Source of the DNA: Umbilicaria muhlenbergii
Taxonomy: Eukaryota > Ascomycota > Lecanoromycetes > Umbilicariales > Umbilicariaceae
Assembly (NCBI GenBank): GCA_000611775.1
Contig: KK106982.1
Location: 4,348,996 to 4,412,995 of the forward strand
Direction of reading: 5' to 3'
Length of the DNA stretch: 64,000 nt
The translations under genes and the position numbers were made by a program. The notes under the pieces are model-generated. The model was not told the DNA's origin and ran no database searches. It saw only the letters and a program-made list of their open reading frames with translations. The stretch's first letter is position 1. Each line of letters opens with the position of its first letter. Shown here piece by piece: positions 55,356 through 64,000 of the stretch.

Positions 55356-58348
55356 TCAATAATTCAACTCCCCACCCCCCCCTCCCCCAACCGCGTCCAA
55401 ATCCTCATAACTTTTCAAACTCCTCCCCTGCACCGCCTCCCTCGGCCCCACCGTCTGCGCCCCGACCCCATCCCCCCACTTCCCCGCCCCCCTCCCCCCC
55501 ATCATCATCGTCATCCCCCTCGGCGGACTAAGTCTCCCAATACTCCCATTCCCATTCCCATTCCCGCCGCGCCAGCCGCCGCCGCCTCCTCCGCCGCGGC
55601 GATCATACGGCCCCGACCGATGATTGTGATTCTGGAAGCGCCCACCACCGCGGCGCATCGGGCCGGGGTGGTGCAGATCCTCGAGACCGAGAGCACCGCT
55701 GGTCCAAGCGCCGGCCGGGGGCTGGACGGCATGGTGGCCGAATGTGAAGGGGGGGAACCCCGGTTGGGGAGGGAAGGCGGGGAGGAAGGGGAGGGGGGGC
55801 ATGGAGGCGAGGTTGAAGCCGCGGGGGGTGCCGGCCGAGGAGTGGTTGTTGTTGGTGGGGAAGTGGCCGTTGCTGTTGGCGTCGGAGCGGGAGGGGGCGA
55901 TGTGTGAGGGGTCGAGTACGTAGGTGTTGACGAGGTTGAGCTGTGCGGAAGGGGTGTTAGAAATTTGGGGGGGGGGGGCGTTGGAAATGGAATCGGAAGA
56001 GAGGGACGAAGGGAAGAGGGGGCTTACGTCTTTTTTGATACTTTCGAACCATTCCGGGTGACGCTTTTCGACGTGTTTGCGCCAGAAGACTTCGCCTTTG
56101 AAGAGTTTGGTGCATTCGGGCACTTTGCAGCGGAATTTCGCTTCGTCCTCTTGTTTCACGAATTTTTTCAGTTCTTCGTCGAGACCTTCCTCGACGGGCT
56201 TGCCTCCAAGCTTCTTGACGTCGACGTTCTCCGGTTCGAGGATCTGGAGGATCTTGTCTTCGAAAGTCTTGACCCAGTTGAAAGCACGCAGGAGCTGCTG
56301 GTCGTTCTTTGATCCGTTACGGTGGAATTTCTTCTCCTCCACAGGCGATCCATTTTCGACTTCATCGGTGTCTTTGCGCTTCAGAGGATAAGGTTGACCG
56401 TATGCGCTAGCCTTGGCAGCGGCCTTAGCAGCGGTGCTCAAACTGGCCCTCGGACGACGCAGGTGACCTCCCGGGCATTTCCTGATAAGCTCGTGGATTG
56501 AGTCGCTTTCGAAGACGCAGAAGAAGCAGAAGTTGAACACACGCCGAAGATACTCCACGAGAAGGTCGAGAGTCTTCTTCTTGATGAGCAGATCTTCATC
56601 ATCGACCTCCTCATCGTAAGCACCCTCATCCTCGTCGTCATCCTCTTCACCCTCTTCGACGTCATCATCGTCCATACCAAGGACCTGACGCTTCTTCTCT
56701 TTCTTGACACTGACAGGCCCAGTGGCAGGAGCTTGCAACCACCCTTTGTTGCGAAGATCCTCAACACGCTGTTCGATCTTGCCAACACCATCCACGGCCG
56801 TGCCAAAGTCCTGGTCAAACCTCGAGACTAGACGCTTCGCTAGTTGTAAATCTCGGTCAATTCGTTCAGGAGCGGAGAACAAGTCCCACAAAGCCTTCTT
56901 CCGCGGCTCTCTCGGTGGCACATGGACGCCAACATGGCAGGTGAAGTCACCACGGACCTCGTCAAGAATGGTCTTGCTGTTGATAGCTTCAAGAGCTCTC
57001 TCAGCAGTGCTCGGCGTACCCTTTGATTCACCCACGCCATCTTCGTCACCTTCTTCATCTCTGCCATCACCTCTCTCAGTCGGAGCAGTAACTTCAGCAC
57101 CGGGATGAAGCATGATCCATCCGATACGATGACACTTCTTCAGAGGATTAGGGTCGCTCAAGCTCAACCACTTGAAGCCGCCGTCCTGCTCTCCAAGATG
57201 TTCCTTGCAGAAGTCCTCGATTTTCTCTCGGCTAACCATTGGCGCAAGTGTCTTGATGAGCAGAGCTGGCTGCAAAGCTGACTCGTCACGAATGTCTCCC
57301 CCACGACTGGGCACCAGATCGCCGACTCCAAGCACTTCAGCAGCAGCCACCGTCTCGCCTTCTTCTTTCTCAACGATACCACCCATGCCATTGCTCTCGG
57401 TCTTGTAGATACCTTCGAGTGTAAACTCGTCGAATATACCAGCTTCGATATCTCGTTCCCATTGAGCAAGAGCACCGCGTCGAAAGTCCGTAAGACGTTG
57501 GTGGAATGGATCACGTATTTCTGGTAGGTAACGCTCCCTGAACCATTCCTCTCCTTTGTGCTGTTGTACAAAAGTCCTGGCCATCTTGACTTGTAGCTCT
57601 TCCTTGTAAGTGTCATATGCCGCTTGTATTTGCCCCCTCTCTTTATCACGGTCCTCGCGAGATTCACGATCGCCTTTGATCCCTCGATCTGACGGTCTTC
57701 GTCCTCCATTCCTTAGCCTCTCTTTATCCTCCTTGATCGATTGCTCGACGCGCCACCACTCCGCGAACCAGTTGAAACCAACCTGAAAATCTAGCGAGAG
57801 CGGGTTAGGCAGTGGATTGGTACGGATTGTAGGTTTGCCAGCGTCGGGACCTGGCACGTAGCGGTCGATGTTGCCAATTGGTGAAGGAGGTCGGCGACGG
57901 TCTTCGCGATCACGAGACGCATGCTCGCGGGATTGTCCATAAAAGTCTTCTCGGGGAAGTCGTTCGCTTGGTTGGTAGCGGTCGATCATGACTGGTGATC
58001 GAGAGCGTGCTCTGGAACCACGGAAACCTCCACGGCGGTCTTGCATGCCTGTGGCACAATGGGATGATAAGTCATTGCATTATGAAGGATTGTGGTAAAA
58101 GGGCAATGTGAAGCGAAAATGTTTATCAAACGAAAACGTGGCACGGATTTGCATAACACTCAACGTAGGAAGGATGCGTAATAAAAGATAAAGACACCAC
58201 TCCCGCTTATTCAAGGAGTCTTACCAGGGGATCGTCGGACACGATAGTTATCGTTGACTGGCGGCCTCTCCATCACATCGTCACGACCACCACCCCATCT
58301 GGGTTCGGCCTTGACCGATGGTGAACGGTATGCTTCGTAGGTGTCCAT
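55356..58348 (-). CDS. ARS2/SERRATE zinc-finger protein
   Basis: Three exons, 58348..58225, 58048..56028 and 55940..55356, encode 909 residues. ARS2/SERRATE proteins bind the nuclear cap-binding complex and direct RNA polymerase II transcripts to processing or decay. The first exon (MDTYEAYRSPSVKAEPRWGG) and the start of the second are Arg/Ser/Asp-rich. Then come NPLSLDFQVGFNWFAEWWRV (N-terminal ARS2 domain), an acidic loop (DDDVEEGEEDDDEDEG), the core YLRRVFNFCFFCVFESDSIH and RKCPGGHLRRPR, and a C2H2 finger CKVPECTKLFKGEVFWRKHV. The tail is Gly/Arg-rich (RGG-like). The second intron (56027..55941, 87 bases) is a multiple of three without a stop and contains a run of 13 G on the plus strand. 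Confidence 0.9.
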
Positions 58349-59302
58349 GATGATGGTAGACCGAATCAATGGTGTCGCAAGGGTGTAGTAACTGTGGAAA
58401 GGTGTAGGAGTTCGGTCAGGTAGTAGTGTTGAAGAATGGTTTGCTAGGTCGGATGGAGGAGGTCATCAGGTGATTGCTGGTGAGTACAGGTGGGCAAGTA
58501 GGCTGTTTGTCGACATGATCTCGTGTTAGAGAAGTTTCCAAAGATAGTGAATAAAGAAGGCAACTTGAGGTCAAGGTAGGTGGAAGTGCAATGGGCGGTA
58601 GTGGCTACGAAGCCTGAGGTTCATGCTTGAGGGGCAGAGGAGCGAGGGGAACGGTCATAGGTATTTGGGGGGTGCTCTCAAGGCGTAAGAGGTGAGATGT
58701 GAAAACAAAGACTGAATGGTGATGGTGATGACGGACAAGGTATGATAGAACGACGTGGCGAACAACTCACGAGAAAGCCTGGTCTGGGGATCAGATACAG
58801 AGGTACACCAGGTGGGGAATGTTGGAGGAAGGGCGAGCTGGCCAGAGATCGGAGCTGGCCTTGGCCTGGTCGCCTACCGCCAGCCTGAGGCGGCCGCGCT
58901 TTCAGGGTCCGGCGGGTGGGAGGTCGACCTAAGCCCGATGAAGTCTGGCGCGGTTGCAGGGCGAAGAGAGGCGGTGGGGATATCGAGGTGCTGGCCCTGT
59001 TCACTTGAAGAGGAGCAATAGGACGAGGAGCAATAGTGTTGCTCGTACGATCTCCCAAGGCTTTTCGTGCATCACTGGTAAGTTAGCTTCTTCCTGCTTA
59101 CCTGGCAATGCGAGAGTGCTACGAAGGAGTGGACAAGGGAAGAAACACGCATTACTGTGGACGGAGTATATCAGTCGAGGGATGATATGAGCTTCTTATT
59201 CACCGCAACTGTGAATCCAGACGCTGATATCCTTACTTTCATCCCCCGAGTCTGACGCAGCATTATGGCTGACCTCTATTTCAATGCATCAAGACAGCGA
59301 CC
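58349..59302. promoter_or_regulatory. Divergent upstream region of ARS2 and TspO genes
   Basis: About 950 bases between two divergent start codons. Long frames on both strands at 58678-59058 are GC-rich antisense pairs without family signal. Likely promoters of both genes; no specific site was identified. Confidence 0.4.
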
Positions 59303-60143
59303 ATGACTTCCTACATCCCCTCCATCACCCTGCCCGGACAGGTCTTCGCCAGTCCCGCTGCATCGATCCTTCTCCCTGTGGCGCTGGGCACTGCTGTAGG
59401 CTTCTCGATTCGCCGTAAGTCTCTTCTCTGTGTTCGTGTCATTCTTTGTTGATAGTAATCTAGCAACGAATACCCAGGACACATACCTAGCTCTCAAGCA
59501 GCCACCCTACCGTCCTCCCCCTCAGGTGTTTGGCCCCATGTGGACGGCGCTGTACGGCCTAATGGGATACTCTGCGTATAGGGCATGGACCACTGGCATG
59601 TCATCGTTGAACCCGCAGACACTCGAGTTGACCACGGTAGGTCATTTTCGTCAACCTTGGATGGCCGTTGCTGATTCAGATGTCACCGGTAGCAAGGTGC
59701 AACTCTTTACACCATCCAACTCGGTCTCAACCTCCTCTGGATGCCCCTCTTCTTTGGCCTGAAGCGGCCCGTTGAAGCCACTGCGGATATCGTGCTGTTA
59801 ACCGGCATCACTGGGTATTATTGTCCAAGTTCAAAGCAAATAGCATACTTACTGACAAATTTAAGCTATCTCACGTATATCTGGGGACAGGTGGACATTG
59901 TCGCAGGGTGGGCTTTGGCCCCATATTTGGGCTGGTTAGGTTTCGCTACGTACCTGAGTGTAGGTCATCCGCCGCCAACCAAAACTGTATTTCCAACAAA
60001 GTGGCGATACTGATCTCGAACAGGCTGGTGTTGGGTATCTCAACGACTGGAATCTGGCGGATAAGGAGCGTGATACCCCACCGTCGGCCAAGGGCGGGGA
60101 AACCAAATATGTCGACGAGGCACCCGAGAAGAAGTCTCTTTGA
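59303..60143 (+). CDS. TspO/MBR (translocator, benzodiazepine-receptor type) membrane protein
   Basis: Five exons, 59303..59414, 59464..59636, 59693..59814, 59866..59959 and 60024..60143, encode 206 residues. TspO proteins are five-helix membrane proteins, mitochondrial in animals and fungi, that bind porphyrins and sterols. Seen: an N-terminal helix (ASILLPVALGTAVGFSI), LALKQPPYRPPPQVFGPMWT with LYGLMGYSAYRAW, TIQLGLNLLWMPLFFGL, DIVLLTGITGYLTYIWGQVD and WALAPYLGWLGFATYL. The charged tail ends PEKKSL. All four introns restore frame and family sequence. The tail of about 40 residues is longer than in bacterial TspO. Confidence 0.9.
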
Positions 60144-60615
60144 ATACAGAGTGAATGGCTTCTCCTATGACTGGATTTTCTCAGTTTCCTGTCATGATCA
60201 TGCAGTAGTGCTGGCTGCGTTGCTGTCGAACTTTTGTCTCCTGCGATTATTGAAGTTGTCTTCTACATTCTCACTATGTGCTCTCAACTATCGAAATCAT
60301 CGATGTGTCTCTGCAGCTTTGGCAGGAACAAAATCTTTTGGTGTAATACAGTAGGCAGCAATACCGAACCACTTACTAGCTTTCACTAACACTACCTTGT
60401 TACTTTTATGCCTAACGTTGGAGCCTAATTACTTCATAGCTTGAACCAGCCGGTTCGTCGCGGACATTCTCCACGTTGTGAGTGTCTGAGCGCCAGCCAA
60501 GGTACTCATCGATTAGATCTGCCACAACTGCGACAAATGACTGATTGACCAACATCGTCAGCATTGCAGCAAGAAAAGTCTTTCACTCTTCGAAACAAGC
60601 TGTCTCTAGCCTAGA
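60144..60615. other. Intergenic
   Basis: 3' flank of the TspO gene and promoter of the F-box gene. No gene is supportable. Confidence 0.4.
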
Positions 60616-61767
60616 ATGCATGATCTATTATCTTGGAAAGCGGTGGCGCGACACTTACGAGTCAAAAAAAGGGCACGCCGGCCCTCCCTCGATTGTCCAC
60701 GTACACTCAGCAACGACTTTCAAGAAGGTCTTTTCAAAGAAACCTCGACAGTATGTACGATCTCGAAAAACGAAGAAACTCTGCCAGCTCCACAAACAGC
60801 ACCGGGGCAAGGCACTTCCACAGGTATACTCGACCTACCACGCGAGCTGCGTGACCACCTGATTAGCTACCTCTCTCCCAGCTCTGCTGTCGCTCTGAAG
60901 TTGTCGTGTCGAGCTCTATATCACACCGGACCTGCTCTGCCAGTGTTATCTTACTTAGCTCGCAAAACCCCCGAGAGCCGATACGAATGGATCCTAATGC
61001 AGGAACGACTAGGACGTTGTGACGGCAAGCTAGCTTGTAGTGGCTGCAAATCGCTACACGACATCAAGCTCTTTGCCTTGAGGGAGCGCAAGAAAAAGGC
61101 CGAGCGCCGACTCTGCGCTGGACGCCGCAGGGTGTTGTACCTGACCCCGAACCGGTTTATCCCCTACTATCACTTTGAGAAGATTGGCTACCATCTCCTG
61201 CGCGACAAGAGAACCTCCACCTATGCATACGGGTGGTTCTGTTACCACCAGAACGGCAAACTCTACGAGCTGCCACCAGGTTCGGGAGATATCGGCCGCT
61301 ATCCTCTCCGAGGGCACTACCACTGGACGAAGCACAGCAAAGGGGTGATTTCACTGTCAGCGTACCTCACTATCAGACTGGAGTCAGTCGACCCAAGTGC
61401 ACAGACGTGCGCCTCTATATACTCCGAGCTCCAGAAGTTCCCCTTCACTCTATGTCGCCATATGACGTCCGCCACTAGGGGAATAGCAAAAGCTATCCAC
61501 GAAGCACAGAGGCGGAGGAGGTGCGAGACGAAGAAGAAAAGGCGCGTACACGTACAATGCTTGTACTGTGATTGTAAGCCGCGGGTTGAAGTCAACGATG
61601 CTAGCAAGGCAGTGGTCATTTATGCGCGCCGTTCTGTTGGAAGAGGCTCGGCGACGGCTCCCGAGTGGCTTGAACAGGCGGAATATATATCTCCATTGTT
61701 CCTTGGGGGCAGCCTTCATTCATACGAAGGGCTCGACGCTGAAGACCTCCAGTACTTTGAAGCTTGA
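60616..61767 (+). CDS. F-box protein
   Basis: Single exon of 383 residues. The F-box is at about residues 71-105 (ILDLPRELRDHLISYLSPSS then LKLSCRALYHTGP), typical of fungal F-box proteins that act as substrate adaptors of SCF ubiquitin ligases through Skp1. Further on are CDGKLACSGCKSLHDIKLF (a Cys pattern common in this fungal group) and a basic stretch (RERKKKAERRLCAGRRR). There is no leucine-rich repeat or WD repeat, so the substrate-binding part is unclassified. The ATG at 60616 was taken as start because the frame is open from there; an internal start is possible. Confidence 0.75.
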   Translation: MHDLLSWKAVARHLRVKKRARRPSLDCPRTLSNDFQEGLFKETSTVCTISKNEETLPAPQTAPGQGTSTGILDLPRELRDHLISYLSPSSAVALKLSCRALYHTGPALPVLSYLARKTPESRYEWILMQERLGRCDGKLACSGCKSLHDIKLFALRERKKKAERRLCAGRRRVLYLTPNRFIPYYHFEKIGYHLLRDKRTSTYAYGWFCYHQNGKLYELPPGSGDIGRYPLRGHYHWTKHSKGVISLSAYLTIRLESVDPSAQTCASIYSELQKFPFTLCRHMTSATRGIAKAIHEAQRRRRCETKKKRRVHVQCLYCDCKPRVEVNDASKAVVIYARRSVGRGSATAPEWLEQAEYISPLFLGGSLHSYEGLDAEDLQYFEA

Positions 61768-62476
61768 TCGTTGCCAATGAAGCGCCATCAGTCATGGCTT
61801 TGGGCGATGGCGCACACCTGTGGCTTCCTTCCACGCATCTTTGACGGACGCGCATCAGGATCTGTGTTTCATTTGCAAAGGGCAGAGGGTTAGGGTGGGG
61901 ATGTCAGAGGATATCTTGAGCAGTATGGGGCGAATGAAGAAGGCGGGGTGCATCAGTCTGAAGCGATCGCGGTACCGGTGCGGCATTGTGGAACACAGGT
62001 AGACGAAGCGCAGAGACAGTAGAGAACGCCAAGGGTCTTGTTAACATAGCACAGGCGTTGCTGAAAAGCTAATGGTACTTTTTGCATATGCAAATGGTTG
62101 GACGTAGCTCACCCTTCGAATCTGGGAATTACTGTTCTAAAGACAAAGCTGGTCATAGATATTCGGGTTTTCTGGCGGTTCTGGACTGGAGATTAAGGAC
62201 AAGAGCTAGAGCATGGCTTATAGTAATGAAGTTTTTAGGAGCTTGTCTTAGATGTATGTCTGCACTTAAGCTGGCGAGGACGGCACTCGGAACACATTCG
62301 TGACCAAGTCTGTCCTGGAGGCTCATAGGGTTAGGACGACAACGTAGGTAGATCTACAAGCGGGTAGGGCTGCATGCCCGCTCAGCCTTACCCGCAGCAT
62401 CTGCGACCTCCAGACTTGTCTCCAACAAGCGGATGATCAAGAGGTTTTGGCACTTACTACATGACTTTCCAAACAT
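61768..62476. other. Intergenic
   Basis: No supportable gene. Short frames at 61820-62002 and 62082-62303 have no family signal. Confidence 0.4.
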
Positions 62477-64000
62477 ATGGCTGATGACCTGGCCACCATG
62501 TTTCGGCCTCCGGTCAATCGTGCGATGAGACAGTTGGATCGGGCCTTTTTCCGGAAGAAAATACCCCTAGCAGCTGCTCGAGTCCTGGATACAAAACAGA
62601 TACCAAAATGCAGAAGCGATCTGAGCAAGGAGTCGCTGAGACTAGAGAGATGCACTGTCGTAAAATCGGATCCTGAGGATGCTGGGTCGACGAAGGGCCG
62701 CAAGGCTATCCTTTTGAGACCGGATATAAGACCTGATGGTAAATTGAGATACTGGTCACGTGCAATGGTTTCAGTCTTTGCTGATGGGGTATAGATGTAT
62801 CGACATGGACCCCAACGATACATCAACTTGTTGAAGAGAAGTTGGTCGCTGTTGCACCTTACGAGTTAGACTTGAATTATGACTACTGGACCTACTGTAC
62901 GTCCGTGCTCGACTGCCCCTATTCGTAGTCGAGCTCTCATTGGTATATTGGCAGATGATATTCTGGAGGCCATAATACCAGAAGGCGAACAAGACGAGCT
63001 ACCAACCGGGTTCAGCATAGTCGGTCATGTTGGTATGCTCTCTAAAGCCCTCGTTACAACCCGCATTGATACGAACAATATAGCTCATCTTAATCTACGA
63101 GAGCAATATCTACCCTACAAGAACCTAATCGCTACGGTCTTACTGGACAAGAACCCTACTATCCGCACAGTGATCAACAAAATCGATGATGTAGGCACGG
63201 AAAATGAATATCGTACTTTTGCTTACGAGCTACTCGATGGAGACCCTGATCTAAACGTCGAAGTCAAAGAAGACGATTGCGTCTTCCGATTCGACTATTC
63301 AAAAGTGTACTGGAATAGCAGGCTTAACACTGAGCACGGACGACTTGTAGCGATGTTCCAGGCGGGAGAAGCTGTGTGCGATGTCATGGCTGGCGTCGGA
63401 CCATTTGCTGTTCCTGCAGGGAAGAAGAGGGTTTTCGTCTGGGCAAATGATTTGAACCCAGACAGCTATGCCAGCCTAAGTGATGCAATCAAAAGGAACA
63501 AGGTGCGTAGTCAGCTGCCTCGCTGTCTTGAATACCGGAGGAACGTGCTGACTAGACATAGGTTCATCAATTCGTAAAACCATCCACCGAAGACGGCAGA
63601 GCTTTCATTCGGAACTCCGCTGCGCAGCTTCTCAAAGGAAATCATACCGTCTATATCATGCCAAAACCACCCCGCCCTCAAAGTTCCCCCAGCCTACCCA
63701 AAAAAAGTCCACCACTCCCCAAGCAGATCCTCAAGCAACCCAAAACCTTCAACCACTACGTCATGAACCTCCCCGCCACAGCCACCACCTTCCTCGACGC
63801 ATTCATAGGCCTCTACCACGGTCACGAGACACTCTTCTCACCGCATACCGAGACCAAACTGCCCATGATCCACGTCCATTGCTTCTCCACAAAAAGCGAC
63901 GACAACAAAGAAGAGAAAATCAAGATATGCCAAGAGATCTCCAGTCGTCTGGGATATAAGATGACGCCTGAAGACCCCGAAGTGGAGATCTGGGATGTCA
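62477..64000 (+). CDS. TRM5: tRNA (guanine-37-N1)-methyltransferase, cut by the right edge
   Basis: Exons 62477..62738, 62795..62896, 62955..63032, 63084..63502 and 63562 to beyond 64000. TRM5 adds the N1-methyl group to G37 next to the anticodon, preventing frameshifts, in cytosol and mitochondria. Seen: [110 protein letters not shown], and the S-adenosylmethionine site [17 protein letters not shown] with [10 protein letters not shown]. The start may be the ATG at 62477 or at 62498 (MFRPP). The last exon ([15 protein letters not shown]) is open to the window end, so the C-terminus is missing here. The 51-base fourth intron is a multiple of three without a stop. Confidence 0.92.

Noticed and set aside
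58678-59058. 126-residue minus-strand frame between the ARS2 and TspO genes
   Set aside because: It is Pro/Ser/Arg-rich, paired with plus-strand frames over the same bases, and lies in a divergent promoter region.
62879-63577. Reading the TRM5 region as one unspliced 232-residue protein
   Set aside because: The first residues and two internal segments are introns. Splicing at the positions given restores the TRM5 family sequence.

Overview
This window is nuclear DNA of a filamentous ascomycete (Pezizomycotina; Dothideomycetes is a weak guess from gene style). The evidence is dense genes on both strands, short introns (about 45-120 bases) with GT..AG ends and CTAAC/CTGAC-like branch sites, and many recognisable single-copy fungal genes. 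Exon joins were made by hand from reading frames, splice sites and family motifs, so they are predictions without transcript support.

Layout. 0.5-5.1 kb: an SDR oxidoreductase, a complex I 12 kDa (NDUFB10-type) subunit, a small Cys/His protein, a tRNA-like repeat and a secreted unknown. 5.7-12.1 kb: a membrane type I phosphodiesterase/nucleotide pyrophosphatase, a predicted amidoligase, and two tandem paralogous secreted proteins. 12.9-19.4 kb: a small disordered protein, a Dabb-GFA fusion protein and a peroxisomal 2-hydroxyacyl-CoA lyase. 20-24 kb: an interrupted coiled-coil gene and an RBR ubiquitin ligase. 24.5-27.1 kb: a head-to-head pair of TFIID subunits (TAF3-like and TAF7). 29.2-38.9 kb: a bZIP factor, a proline-rich unknown and a LIM-RhoGAP. 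41-46.7 kb: a protein with two E2 (UBC) domains, ERG26 and a Thr/Pro-rich secreted protein. 48.6-64 kb: a RIM15-type kinase, an ARS2/SERRATE homologue, TspO, an F-box protein and TRM5, which is cut by the right edge.

Most genes are housekeeping or regulatory and act independently. Three local groupings stand out: the divergent TFIID pair sharing a promoter of about 330 bases, the tandem secreted pair with one conserved intron, and three ubiquitin-system genes (RBR E3, double-UBC E2, F-box) that are scattered rather than clustered. I saw no CRISPR array, no rRNA, no intact transposon and no secondary-metabolite backbone gene.

The observations most worth following are the Dabb-GFA fusion, the tandem-UBC protein with a 12-base exon, the RIM15-type receiver with Glu at the phospho-acceptor position, the amidoligase, and a recurring switch of coding strands from C-rich to G-rich toward gene 3' ends.
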